Source: Candidatus Saccharibacteria bacterium GW2011_GWC2_48_9
Lineage (GTDB): Bacteria > Patescibacteriota > Saccharimonadia > Saccharimonadales > Saccharimonadaceae
Reading direction: 5' to 3'
NCBI GenBank assembly: GCA_001003725.1
Contig: LCPR01000005.1
Location: 1 to 64,000, forward strand
Length of the DNA stretch: 64,000 nucleotides
Shown: piece by piece, positions 1-8,598 of the stretch
How the letters are laid out: the number at the start of each line of letters is the position of its first letter
Position numbering within the stretch: position 1 is the stretch's first letter
The notes under the pieces: model-generated
The model's input: the letters and a program-made list of their open reading frames with translations, nothing else
The model's database searches: none
Told to the model about the DNA's origin: nothing
Made by a program: the position numbers and the translations under genes

Positions 1-1176
1 TACGCGCCTTTTCCAAATGCACTGACATTTCCCGTGGTGCCAGAACATATTCTGGCGAATGTGAATCCCGGAAACTTACGTGAAGCGCAGTTTAGTAGCC
101 AGCCTGTAGGTTCGGGGCCGTTTAGCTTCCGTCTCAAGCAAAACGTACAAGGGCGCGATGCGCATACCGTTGTACACATGAACCAGAACCTGAACTACTA
201 TCGAGGCGCACCTAAATTAGAGCGATTCCAGCTCCATAGTTACGCCGAGAACGAAAGCCTTGTTCGCGCCCTGCGGAGCCATGCAGTCAATGCAGTAGGT
301 GACATACCGTTGTCGTCGTATGGTGAATTTGCAAGCGACAGCACGTACGACAGTTCGCTCGGTACAGTGAACGGCGGTGTATATGCACTCTTCAATACGC
401 GCTCGGTCGGAGCATTTAAAGATGTAAAAGTGCGACAGGCGCTACAGGTTGGCACAGATGTGCAGGAAGCATTAAAAACACTGCCCGTCAAAGTGAAGCA
501 GCTAGATACGCCGCTACTTGCTTCGCAAGTTTCGCTGCAGGACATCAATAAACCTGCGTTCGATAAAAAGAAAGCGGCAGCCATGCTCGACGACGCAGGC
601 TGGAAGCTCAACGAAGAAGGTGAGCGTGTTAAAGATAAAGAGCCACTTGTACTCAATATGGTTGCTATCAAAGACGCAGACTACGAGGTTGTTGTCGCAA
701 ACCTTGCGAAGCAATGGCGCGAGCTTGGCGTGCGGGTAGAAACACGTATGGTTGATACTGATGATCCTGCGCAAAATATCGCCAGCAGCGTGTTGCAGCC
801 GCGTGATTTTGACGTACTGGTGCAAGAGTTGTTCCTCGGTGCGGACCCCGATGTCTACGCATACTGGCATTCATCGCAGGCCACAGAAAATGGACTCAAC
901 TTCTCAAACTACGATAGCGGAGTAAGTGACGATGCGCTTTCGAGTGCGCGACTGCGCCTTGAAGATGACCTGCGTCAGGCAAAATATCAGACGTTTGTGA
1001 AGCAATGGCTCAAAGACGTTCCTGCAATTGGCCTTTATCAGTCTCCGATGACCTACGTGCACACCAGCGCAACGGGTGCACTCGATTCGTCGAATACACT
1101 CATCACTGCAAACGATAGATACAACGATGTCATTCGTTGGGCGACAAACCAGTCTCCTGTTTACAAAACGCCGTAA
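1..1176 (+). CDS. ABC peptide transporter substrate-binding protein, C-terminal part
   Basis: The frame is open from base 1, so the gene begins upstream; 391 residues are visible. The segment has the look of the C-terminal lobe of family-5 solute-binding proteins (SBP_bac_5, the DppA/OppA type): a P-x-H-I-L motif near the left edge, a VGSGPF segment, and KKAAAMLDDAGWK followed by a hydrophobic strand, which is typical of this lobe. Such lipid-anchored proteins catch peptides outside the membrane for an ABC importer. That suits an organism that cannot make amino acids. The signal peptide and permease genes would lie upstream. The lower-numbered GTG codons in the frame are not starts. Confidence 0.85.
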   Translation, partial: YAPFPNALTFPVVPEHILANVNPGNLREAQFSSQPVGSGPFSFRLKQNVQGRDAHTVVHMNQNLNYYRGAPKLERFQLHSYAENESLVRALRSHAVNAVGDIPLSSYGEFASDSTYDSSLGTVNGGVYALFNTRSVGAFKDVKVRQALQVGTDVQEALKTLPVKVKQLDTPLLASQVSLQDINKPAFDKKKAAAMLDDAGWKLNEEGERVKDKEPLVLNMVAIKDADYEVVVANLAKQWRELGVRVETRMVDTDDPAQNIASSVLQPRDFDVLVQELFLGADPDVYAYWHSSQATENGLNFSNYDSGVSDDALSSARLRLEDDLRQAKYQTFVKQWLKDVPAIGLYQSPMTYVHTSATGALDSSNTLITANDRYNDVIRWATNQSPVYKTP

Positions 1177-1226
1177 AATCTGTATACTTTTCTGAGTTGC
1201 TACATCATTTTGCGACAATCCACTAT

Positions 1227-1314
1227 GCGGTGGTGGCGGAATTGGTAGACGCGCTAGCTTGAGGGGCTAGTGAGCATTGCGCTCGTGGAGGTTCAAGTCC
1301 TCTTCACCGCACCA
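1227..1314 (+). tRNA. tRNA-Leu (anticodon GAG)
   Basis: Long type II cloverleaf with acceptor GCGGTGG/TCACCGC, anticodon stem CTAGC/GCTAG, seven-base loop TTGAGGG giving anticodon GAG, a variable arm, a T arm around GGTTCAAGTCC, and an encoded CCA. It reads CUC/CUU. Confidence 0.96.
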
Positions 1315-1351
1315 AATAAAATAGACATTCGGCTGGATGTCTATTTTATTT
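1314..1351 (+). terminator. terminator hairpin after tRNA-Leu
   Basis: Perfect 15-base inverted repeat (1314-1328 with 1337-1351) around an 8-base loop, A-rich on the left arm and T-rich on the right, so it can act in both directions. It starts at the last base of the tRNA CCA. Confidence 0.85.
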
Positions 1352-1400
1352 GCAACGAAGTGTCTTGACACGCTACGTGCACTACGAACATAATACTAGT

Positions 1401-2024
1401 ATGACATTGCAGCATGAGCGAATCACCGGTGCGACAAATGCGTTCAGAAGTAATCTGTATATGAGGGTGAGCCCGGAGATTGGACGCCACGTAGTTGCGC
1501 CGCTGCTGCGCCCTGATTCCGCGACACTGCGACGCCATCAACACGATGGCGATTTTTATTTGCGACTCGCTGCGGTGCTTCGTGCTGAGAGCAGGGCGGA
1601 TTTAGAAGTGGCCAGCAGCAATCTTCGCGCAGAGATGGGCTCACTCCGTGACAAGAACCAACGCCAGGTAAGAACTTTGCCTATTAATCACATGGCTGTC
1701 GACGTGCTCCAGAAGTTTGACAAAAAATTCGTCGAACAGCCTCCAGATTTTAGAATGATATTTCAACTCGACCAAGAGGATGAGGGCTTGGTTCAGAATG
1801 TGCTATTAGCTGGCGGGGCAGGCCTCGCGAAGCGTCTGCATGCGAATGGTGCAACAAGAGGAGTTCTGGAAATTAGTCCAAATTACACAGAGTTTAAAGA
1901 TCCGAGGTCGCTGGCAGAACACAGAGATGCGTTCAATGAGCGACTGGGCAACTTAAGTGCTGCGGCTATACGGTCGCTATACTATGCGGAGCCCCGTAAA
2001 CTCTATACTTCAATCTCAAAATGA
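1401..2024 (+). CDS. unknown protein, 207 aa
   Basis: I do not recognise the family. The frame is open from 1350, but that would begin inside the terminator. The ATG at 1401 has CATAAT six bases before it, the leaderless pattern common in this window. The product is soluble, with no membrane segment or signal peptide, and is rich in Arg and Leu. It lies alone between tRNA-Leu and tRNA-Val, a common place for acquired genes. Confidence 0.6.
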   Translation: MTLQHERITGATNAFRSNLYMRVSPEIGRHVVAPLLRPDSATLRRHQHDGDFYLRLAAVLRAESRADLEVASSNLRAEMGSLRDKNQRQVRTLPINHMAVDVLQKFDKKFVEQPPDFRMIFQLDQEDEGLVQNVLLAGGAGLAKRLHANGATRGVLEISPNYTEFKDPRSLAEHRDAFNERLGNLSAAAIRSLYYAEPRKLYTSISK

Positions 2025-2069
2025 CCACTTGCGAAGTAATGATCAATCCGTTATAATTATACAAGATGC

Positions 2070-2146
2070 GGGCGCTTAGCTCAGTTGGCTAGAGCACTTC
2101 GTTTACACCGAAGGGGTCGGGGGTTCGAGCCCCTCAGCGCCCACCA
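2070..2146 (+). tRNA. tRNA-Val (anticodon TAC)
   Basis: Acceptor GGGCGCT/AGCGCCC, anticodon stem CTTCG/CGAAG with loop TTTACAC giving TAC, T loop GTTCGAG, encoded CCA. A TATAAT box at 2052-2057 lies 12 bases before the mature 5' end and is its likely promoter. Confidence 0.96.
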
Positions 2147-2182
2147 TAGAAAAAACCAGTTGTAAAGACTGGTTTTTTCTAT
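2146..2182. terminator. bidirectional terminator
   Basis: Perfect 15-base inverted repeat (2146-2160 with 2168-2182), loop 2161-2167, with an A tract on one arm and a T tract on the other. It ends the tRNA-Val transcript and, on the minus strand, the gene ending at 2179, whose stop lies in the stem. Confidence 0.85.
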
Positions 2183-2478
2183 GTGCTTTTTATTCCTAGG
2201 TACTCTCGGATGCGTACGATTTGCGGCGGAACCATCTCGCCTACGTCGCTTAGTATTTCCACGTATTCTTCGCGACTACTTTCGTTTGGGGGTGTGAGTA
2301 CGCCTTGATGTGCGCGGACACCGCTTATATCCGCAAGCTCATCCAGCTCTTTAAGCGAAAGCTGCTGCAACGCTGCCAAGATCTCTTCGTCTACTATAGC
2401 GTGGTAGCCCGCACTTGGATCAACGGGCCTAGAGAGGTCGAGTTTTTGTATCCAGTCTGGAATGTCGTTTTTAGTCAT
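2179..2478 (-). CDS. unknown small acidic protein, 99 aa
   Basis: Not a family I recognise. The frame extends upstream, but the ATG at 2478 has TACACT six bases before it and no Shine-Dalgarno site, so a leaderless start is chosen; this also removes an overlap with the next gene. The product is soluble and acidic, with a helical middle rich in Leu and Glu (about residues 28-50). It is followed in the same direction by the shared terminator at 2146-2182. Confidence 0.6.
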   Translation of the reverse strand: MTKNDIPDWIQKLDLSRPVDPSAGYHAIVDEEILAALQQLSLKELDELADISGVRAHQGVLTPPNESSREEYVEILSDVGEMVPPQIVRIREYLGIKST

Positions 2479-2536
2479 ACTTATAGTGTAGTTCATCTGC
2501 GGTGTCTGCCAAATCAAGAGGGTGTGTGGGGATACG

Positions 2537-2938
2537 CTATAGTTTATCGGCGAGTTCAAATAGCTCCCGCCATTTTTTACTGTCATTGCTATCGACGTCG
2601 AGCGGACTTGATACTTCAAGTATTTTCCAGAGTATTGGTTCGTCTTTCTCGGTGATCCAGCTAATGCTGTCGATGGTGGGCTTTGTAGATTTTTTGTCGT
2701 AACGCGAAATCCAGTCGGTTATCCACGCATCATCTTGCGCGTCGTTGGCACCTTGCCAAGACAGTGCTCCGCAGATATCAGAAGCAAAGTTACTGCCCTT
2801 GCCGTGCAGCAGTTCATCTTGGGTCAGCTGCTGGGCTTTGCTTGCATAGTATTTAACATACTCCACTAAATATGGACGTAGGTGTCTACCCGTAGGTTCG
2901 GAATAGACTATCTTACTAAGGTTGTGTATGTATTCCAT
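2537..2938 (-). CDS. unknown protein, 133 aa
   Basis: Unrecognised soluble protein rich in Tyr, Trp and Asp. TACTAT lies six bases before the ATG, again leaderless. It runs in the same direction as the 99-residue protein downstream (58-base gap), but each has its own -10 box, so they need not form an operon. Confidence 0.6.
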   Translation of the reverse strand: MEYIHNLSKIVYSEPTGRHLRPYLVEYVKYYASKAQQLTQDELLHGKGSNFASDICGALSWQGANDAQDDAWITDWISRYDKKSTKPTIDSISWITEKDEPILWKILEVSSPLDVDSNDSKKWRELFELADKL

Positions 2939-2982
2939 TGCTTTATAGTACTAAAATCATTCATATAGAAAAAGTTGATAGT

Positions 2983-3018
2983 GCCACCCCCGCAAACCTT
3001 GAGATTTGCGGGGGTGGC
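2983..3018 (-). terminator. GC-rich terminator of the 3025-3357 gene
   Basis: Perfect 14-base GC-rich inverted repeat (2983-2996 with 3005-3018), 8-base loop, followed on the minus strand by a short T tract. It starts six bases after the stop codon. Confidence 0.8.
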
Positions 3019-3024
3019 GATGAA

Positions 3025-3357
3025 TCACCAGCGCTTGGTGCGCGTTCTTGCGTGTTCATCGGTCGTGTGCGCATCCCCAAGGGCGGCCGAGCCGATAGTG
3101 CTGTGTGGCGCGCGATCGAAATTGTCGCCACGGTGACCATGCTTGTGACCTGGTCGCCCCTCGGTCTCTTTGGGGCCGTAGAGCGTTGTGCCGTCGTTCT
3201 GTTGGCGGCTGAATTGGCCAGTCTTTCGAGGGCGTGAAGGTACGTCCCCGTCCCGAGCTTGACGCTCCAGTCGATCCATCTGACCCTGGCAACGGTTACA
3301 TTTGTTGCGACCGTTACACTTCATGTCGGGTTTCCGACAATCTCCCATGAAGCCCAT
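3025..3357 (-). CDS. GC-rich orphan gene, basic Cys-containing protein, 110 aa
   Basis: I do not recognise the family. The ATG at 3357 has an AGAGG site just before it; an in-frame GTG at 3393 is the alternative start. Early in the protein there is a cluster C-x5-C-x6-C-x2-C, which could bind zinc. The rest is rich in Arg, Gly, His and Asp and probably disordered. The GC content and Arg/Gly/Pro codon use are clearly unlike the neighbours. It has its own promoter with a TTGACA box, a leader of about 90 bases and its own terminator, the same pattern as the genes at 21765, 23353, 58241 and 58700. Confidence 0.55.
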   Translation of the reverse strand: MGFMGDCRKPDMKCNGRNKCNRCQGQMDRLERQARDGDVPSRPRKTGQFSRQQNDGTTLYGPKETEGRPGHKHGHRGDNFDRAPHSTIGSAALGDAHTTDEHARTRTKRW

Positions 3358-3454
3358 GTATCCTCTTTCGAGGTCGTGTGAGTCTGCGCTCACGAATGAA
3401 AAAGCCGAAGTGAATCTTCGTACCTTTGAGCCAACGGCGTTAACTCCATTACAT

Positions 3455-3482
3455 CTTATATTGTATATTAACTATTTGTCAA
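3455..3482 (-). promoter_or_regulatory. sigma-70-type promoter of the 3025-3357 gene
   Basis: On the minus strand, TTGACA (3477-3482) and TATAAG (3455-3460) are 16 bases apart, close to the consensus. Transcription would start about 90 bases before the ATG at 3357. Confidence 0.7.
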
Positions 3483-3588
3483 TTAATACGCTGTGCTACG
3501 CTAGATGCACCTACGTTGCGCAAGTGACCTCAATCTGTTAAAATAATATCTAAAGGAAGCCTCTTCACGAAGACAGGGGTATTATTTT

Positions 3589-5412
3589 ATGAAAGACGCT
3601 AAACACATTCGCAACATCGCGATCATCGCGCATGTCGACCACGGCAAGACAACGATGGTCGATGGGTTGCTCAAACAATCAAAAACTTTCCGCGACAACC
3701 AAGCCGAAATGAGCCAGGATCTTATCATGGACAGCGGTGACCAAGAGCACGAACGCGGTATCACTATCACTGCTAAGCAGACATCTATTTACCACGGCGA
3801 CTACAAAATTAACATCATCGATACACCCGGACACGCCGACTTTTCTGGAGAAGTAGAGCGTACACTCAACATGGCAGACGGCGTCATGCTCATAGTTGAC
3901 GCACAAGAAGGTCCGATGCCTCAGACTAAGTTTGTGCTTTCAAAAGCGCTTGAGCTTGGCCTTAAGCCGGTAGTTGTCATCAACAAAATCGATAAGCCTT
4001 CACGCCGCATCGACGAAGTGCTCGATGAGATTTCTGACTTGTTCTTGGAGCTCGCAGTGAGCGACGACCAGCTCTTGTATCCTGTGTATTATGCAATTGG
4101 TCGCGATGGAAAAGCATGGAAAGAAATGCCTACTGACCCAAGCGAAAATGGCGATCTTTCTCCTATATTCGACGCTATTATCAGTGATATACCTGCACCA
4201 ACTGTTGACGAAAACGGAGCATTCCAGCTGCTCGTAACAAGTTTACAGTATGATTCTTTCCTCGGAAAGTACGCCATCGGCCGCGTCACACGCGGAAGTG
4301 TGCGAAAGGGGTTGCCTGTCGTACTGATGAAGCGCGACGATGTGCAAGTGAGTGGTCGTATCGATAAGGTATTTGGCTACCGCGGACTCCTGCGCGAAGA
4401 GATAGACGAAGCCGGTGCCGGCGATATTGTTGCCCTTACGGGTATTGCAGACGCGCATATTGGTGAAACAATTGCCGATAAAGAAAACCCAGAAGCATTG
4501 CCAGTGATTGATGTTGAAGCTCCAACTTTGAGTATGTACCTCGGCCCGAATACTAGCCCACTTAAGGGTAAAGAAGCAGAGTTTAACACCTCACGCCAAA
4601 TTGGTGATCGCCTTAAAAAAGAGCTTGAAACAAATGTATCGCTTCGTGTTGCCGACGATGGTATTGGATTTACTGTAAGTGGACGTGGTGAGCTACATCT
4701 GTCTGTATTGATCGAAACATTGCGACGCGAAGGCTTTGAATTCGAAGTTGGTCGCCCGCAAGTTGTTACTATCGAAGAAGACGGCGAAGTGAAAGAGCCA
4801 GTTGAAGAGCTACTTATCGAAGTTGCGCCAGAATTCCTTGGTGCGGTGAGCCAAGAGCTTGGCACACGCCGTGCTGCGCTCACTAAGCAAGAACAAACAA
4901 GTAGTGGTACAACTCGTACGACATATATTTTGCCAACACGTGCAATGATAGGTCTTCGCAACATCCTTCTCACGGCGACAAAAGGTACTGTTATTATTAA
5001 CAGTCTACCTCACGGCTATCAGCCACTCGGTGCTCGCCTGCAGCAAACTCGTAGTGGCGCGCTCGTTGCAACAGAGGCTGGCTCAACTACTGCGTACGCA
5101 CTTGACCTTGCGTCGGCACGCGGCGAACTATTCGTTGGTCCAGGTACTACTGTATATCAAGGTATGATTGTCGGCGTCTATAATCGCCAGGGCGACCTCG
5201 ACGTCAATGTATGCCGCGGCAAACAGCTGACAAACATGCGTACTTCTTCGAGTGACGGCACAATTCAACTCACGCCATTTACAGATTTAAGCCTTGAGCA
5301 ATCTATCGATTTCATCGAAGATGATGAACTGCTAGAGGTGACACCTAAGTCACTCCGCCTTCGTAAGCGCTATTTGGAACCAAATCAGCGCAAGCGCGCC
5401 GGCAAAAAATAG
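3589..5412 (+). CDS. typA: ribosome-associated GTPase TypA/BipA
   Basis: Translation GTPase of the EF-G family that helps 50S assembly and stress adaptation. It has the G1 motif AHVDHGKTT near residue 14, a switch [10 protein letters not shown] motif and NKID, followed by EF-G-like domains and the TypA-specific C-terminal domain, including the stretch with LTNMRTS. At 607 residues it has the usual full length. The start follows a GGGG site about ten bases upstream. It is a single gene with typical native codon use. Confidence 0.97.
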   Translation: MKDAKHIRNIAIIAHVDHGKTTMVDGLLKQSKTFRDNQAEMSQDLIMDSGDQEHERGITITAKQTSIYHGDYKINIIDTPGHADFSGEVERTLNMADGVMLIVDAQEGPMPQTKFVLSKALELGLKPVVVINKIDKPSRRIDEVLDEISDLFLELAVSDDQLLYPVYYAIGRDGKAWKEMPTDPSENGDLSPIFDAIISDIPAPTVDENGAFQLLVTSLQYDSFLGKYAIGRVTRGSVRKGLPVVLMKRDDVQVSGRIDKVFGYRGLLREEIDEAGAGDIVALTGIADAHIGETIADKENPEALPVIDVEAPTLSMYLGPNTSPLKGKEAEFNTSRQIGDRLKKELETNVSLRVADDGIGFTVSGRGELHLSVLIETLRREGFEFEVGRPQVVTIEEDGEVKEPVEELLIEVAPEFLGAVSQELGTRRAALTKQEQTSSGTTRTTYILPTRAMIGLRNILLTATKGTVIINSLPHGYQPLGARLQQTRSGALVATEAGSTTAYALDLASARGELFVGPGTTVYQGMIVGVYNRQGDLDVNVCRGKQLTNMRTSSSDGTIQLTPFTDLSLEQSIDFIEDDELLEVTPKSLRLRKRYLEPNQRKRAGKK

Positions 5413-5456
5413 TCACCTTATTGTGCCTATAAAAGCTTAATGGTACCATAAGGGGT

Positions 5457-5969
5457 ATGAACAAAGTGTGGGCTCCCTCTGGTCGTAGGCAAGGTTTTAC
5501 GATAGTTGAACTTCTTATTGTAATTGTCGTCATCGGTATTTTGGCGGCTATTACGATAGTTGCCTTTAACGGTGTGCAGAACAGAGCGAATGACACAACT
5601 GTGCAGAGTGACTTACGCTCTACGTATAGCAAGATCCGGCAGTTTGAAGCCATAAATGGCAGGTGGCCTACACTTCAAGCTGAAATCAATGATGCGTTTG
5701 TGGTGACGCGGAGTGCGAATGGCGGTGGCAGTAACACATTGCTATATTGTAGATCTGATGCGGCGGTAGCTATTGTAGCCCGTAGTGTATCTACTGCAGG
5801 TTTCTATCATTCGTCGGCCAATGGTTCTGGTAAAATGGCCACATGGCCGGGTGACGGCAATGCAAGCCTATGTCCAGCGGCCGGTATACCAACCGCAAGT
5901 ACGGGCTACGTGGCGGTGTGGTTGCGGGTGAATGGTCTCTGGGAAACTTGGTTTACGCCTGGCGCGTAG
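5457..5969 (+). CDS. type IV pilin-like prepilin
   Basis: The N-terminus is a class III signal: a short basic leader, then G/FTIVELLIVIVVIGILAA with Glu at +5 of the mature protein, the substrate pattern of prepilin peptidase. The rest is a small globular pilin head with two cysteines near the C-terminus (in LLYCRSD and SLCPAAG) that may form a disulfide loop. An AAGGGG site lies just before the ATG. No other pilus assembly genes are in the window. Type IV pili are used by Saccharibacteria for twitching and host contact (known for the group). Confidence 0.9.
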   Translation: MNKVWAPSGRRQGFTIVELLIVIVVIGILAAITIVAFNGVQNRANDTTVQSDLRSTYSKIRQFEAINGRWPTLQAEINDAFVVTRSANGGGSNTLLYCRSDAAVAIVARSVSTAGFYHSSANGSGKMATWPGDGNASLCPAAGIPTASTGYVAVWLRVNGLWETWFTPGA

Positions 5970-6044
5970 AGCGATGTAATTGCAAAATTAGTATTTTTTG
6001 CGACAAGTTTGCATATTGCTCGAATTCCGCTACACTAATTTGAT

Positions 6045-6959
6045 ATGAACGAATGGATCCTTTTAATAGCGGCCGCCGTATTTGGCAGCGTAATATCGCT
6101 CGCGGGCGGTGTATATTTATTGTATGGCAAGTGGGGCACAACCAAACTGCAGCGTATTGCTGTACCATTTGCAGCCGGAGCATTGCTCGCAGCTGCATTT
6201 GTAGACTTGTTGCCCGAGGCTATGGCAGGTCAAGATGCGCACGTTATATCTCTTGTTGTACTGTCTTCTTTCTTGGGATTTTTCTTGCTAGAGCGCACAC
6301 TATCTTGGTTTCATCACCATCACGAGCACGAAGCAAGCGATCCTGTACATCGGCGTAACGCGTCACTCATCGTCATCGGTGACACGTTGCATAACTTTAT
6401 CGATGGCCTCGCGATAGGTGCGGCTTTTTTGGTGAGTCCCGCAACTGGTGTAATTACTGCGCTTGCTGTGGCTGCACACGAAGTACCACAAGAAATTGGT
6501 GACTTTGGGCTGCTGCTTTCAAAAGGAATGAAGCGCAAAAAGGTACTGCTGATAAACTTGGCTAGCGCACTGGCTACTGTGGCGGCTGCAGCAGCAGTGT
6601 ACGGGCTTGGCGGGCAGTTCCCGGTCTCTGAGCCAATCCTGCTCGCAATTACCGCCGGATTCTTTATCTACATCGCTGCAAGTGACATCATCCCGACAAT
6701 TCACGCAGAGCGTCAGCGTCGAGTCGCCAACATCCAGGCGTTTGTGCTACTACTTGGCGTACTCTTTGTAGGGGTGACAACTACTCTCGCACACGAGTAC
6801 ATTGGGGGTCACGACCATGGCAGCGAGACACATAGCGAGCAGCATGTAGAAAGCGGCCACGATACGCATCACGACGAACACGATGCGCACACAGAAGACA
6901 TTCACGGTAATCATCACGATGAATCTACGCACGATGAGCACGAAGAACATCATCATTGA
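6045..6959 (+). CDS. ZIP-family divalent metal transporter with His-rich tail
   Basis: Multi-pass membrane protein of 304 residues of the ZIP/GufA-ZupT type. The metal site motifs are visible: HNFIDGLAIG in TM4 and HEVPQEIGD in TM5. A His-rich loop (WFHHHHEHE) lies between TM3 and TM4, and the last 45 residues are almost all His, Asp, Glu and Gly, likely a metal buffer facing outside. It probably imports zinc or a related metal. TACACT lies eight bases before the ATG. Confidence 0.92.
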   Translation: MNEWILLIAAAVFGSVISLAGGVYLLYGKWGTTKLQRIAVPFAAGALLAAAFVDLLPEAMAGQDAHVISLVVLSSFLGFFLLERTLSWFHHHHEHEASDPVHRRNASLIVIGDTLHNFIDGLAIGAAFLVSPATGVITALAVAAHEVPQEIGDFGLLLSKGMKRKKVLLINLASALATVAAAAAVYGLGGQFPVSEPILLAITAGFFIYIAASDIIPTIHAERQRRVANIQAFVLLLGVLFVGVTTTLAHEYIGGHDHGSETHSEQHVESGHDTHHDEHDAHTEDIHGNHHDESTHDEHEEHHH

Positions 6960-7017
6960 TATAAATCTTCATAAGTATGATTGAGCAGCGTAAGCATAAA
7001 CGGTATACTAGTAAGAT

Positions 7018-8598
7018 ATGCCTGCCAAGTCTGTATCACACAAGCTAAAAACTGCACTCGTTAAGACGACTGGTCAGTTGATTTCTCCCTCCAAAAGCCC
7101 CGATGAGGCGCTTGGTGACTTTTTCCTGGAAGTACAGTCTAGGCAAGTCTACGATGATGGTAAGACGTTTGTCGATCTTATCCCAAAAAAGCGTGCCAAC
7201 CAGATAGTAAAAGAATATCGCCTTGCTCAAAAAGATCCAAACTTTGATCTTCGTGATTTTGTAAGCCGCCATTTTTATGAATTTATGCCCGACCGTCAGC
7301 CCGAGTATATTTTCTCGCCAACTGTGTCTCCTCGCGAGCATGCCCGTGGCCTATGGAGTGAACTGCGACGTCGTAACAGAAAAGACCGCGGGTCGCTTAT
7401 TGCATTGCCGCACGAGTACGTCGTGCCTGGCGGTCGGTTTAGTGAGCAGTTTTACTGGGATAGTTATTTCATTATGCTCGGGCTTGCAGCTGACGGACAC
7501 TGGGATATCATGCACGGTATGATGCAAAACTACCAGTATATGATTCGCAAATTTGGGTTTATACCAACAGCTAATCGTACATATTTTCTGAGTCGCTCGC
7601 AGCCACCCTTTTTCTCGCATATGGTCAAGTTGATGGCCGGTCATCGTGGGCGCACTCGTACGTATTTGGAATTTTTGCCATCTATGGTCGCAGAGTATCG
7701 TTTTTGGATGAAAGGGCGCCGCTCGGTAAACGAACATCTCGATCACCAGGCGTTTGCGCGTGTCGTACAAATGCCCAACGGAGTAATCCTCAATCGTTAC
7801 TACGACAACAAGACGTCGCCACGACCAGAATCTTTGCGAGAAGACCTAGAAACCGCAGAGAGATCTTCGAACGCCAACAAAGAAAAATTGTTTCTGGATC
7901 TCCGTGCAGGTGCCGAGAGCGGCTGGGATTTTAGCTCGCGCTGGTTCCGCAACTCTAGGGACATTGAGTCGATTCATACTACAGACCTTGTGCCGGTTGA
8001 TTTGAATTGCTTGCTGTATCAGCTCGAGACGACGATAGCCGAGACTTACCAGTTGCTCAGGCAGCCGCTGTTAAAGCGCAAGTTTCAAGCGTTTGCAGAT
8101 AAGCGTGCACAGACAATACTGCGCTACTGCTGGGACGAAGAAGAGCAGTTTTTCTGTGACTATGACTTTCGCGAAGGGAAGTCGACTGGACGTGTCACGT
8201 TGGCCGGGGTGTTTCCATTATACGCAAAAATTGCAACATCACAGCAAGCCAAGGCTGTTGCGGAGCGACTAGAGCAGGATTTCCTTAAAGACGGCGGCCT
8301 GATAACCACACTCGTGGATAATGGTCAGCAGTGGGATGCGCCCAATGGCTGGGCACCACTGCATTGGACTACGATCCAGGGGCTTCGAGCCTATGGATAT
8401 TACACACTGGCCGACGATATCAAGCAGCGATGGATGCACTCTACCGAGCAAGTATTTTCGACCAAACACAAAATGATTGAAAAGTATGATGTGGCTCACG
8501 AGTCTCGCGTAGGCGGTGGCGGTGAGTACCCCTTGCAAGATGGATTTGGTTGGACAAACGGCGTATATGCCGCATTAAGAGATGAGGACGAAAAGTGA
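7018..8598 (+). CDS. GH37 trehalase, cytoplasmic type
   Basis: Hydrolyses trehalose to two glucose molecules. Both family-37 signatures are present: PGGRFSEQFYWDSY near residue 137 and QQWDAPNGWAPLHW near residue 440. No signal peptide is seen, so it acts inside the cell. The 526 residues fit the family. TATACT lies eight bases before the ATG. Its stop overlaps the start of the GH13 gene by four bases, so the two are cotranscribed and probably translationally coupled. Trehalose is abundant in Actinobacteria, which makes host sugar use a reasonable inference. Confidence 0.93.
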   Translation: MPAKSVSHKLKTALVKTTGQLISPSKSPDEALGDFFLEVQSRQVYDDGKTFVDLIPKKRANQIVKEYRLAQKDPNFDLRDFVSRHFYEFMPDRQPEYIFSPTVSPREHARGLWSELRRRNRKDRGSLIALPHEYVVPGGRFSEQFYWDSYFIMLGLAADGHWDIMHGMMQNYQYMIRKFGFIPTANRTYFLSRSQPPFFSHMVKLMAGHRGRTRTYLEFLPSMVAEYRFWMKGRRSVNEHLDHQAFARVVQMPNGVILNRYYDNKTSPRPESLREDLETAERSSNANKEKLFLDLRAGAESGWDFSSRWFRNSRDIESIHTTDLVPVDLNCLLYQLETTIAETYQLLRQPLLKRKFQAFADKRAQTILRYCWDEEEQFFCDYDFREGKSTGRVTLAGVFPLYAKIATSQQAKAVAERLEQDFLKDGGLITTLVDNGQQWDAPNGWAPLHWTTIQGLRAYGYYTLADDIKQRWMHSTEQVFSTKHKMIEKYDVAHESRVGGGGEYPLQDGFGWTNGVYAALRDEDEK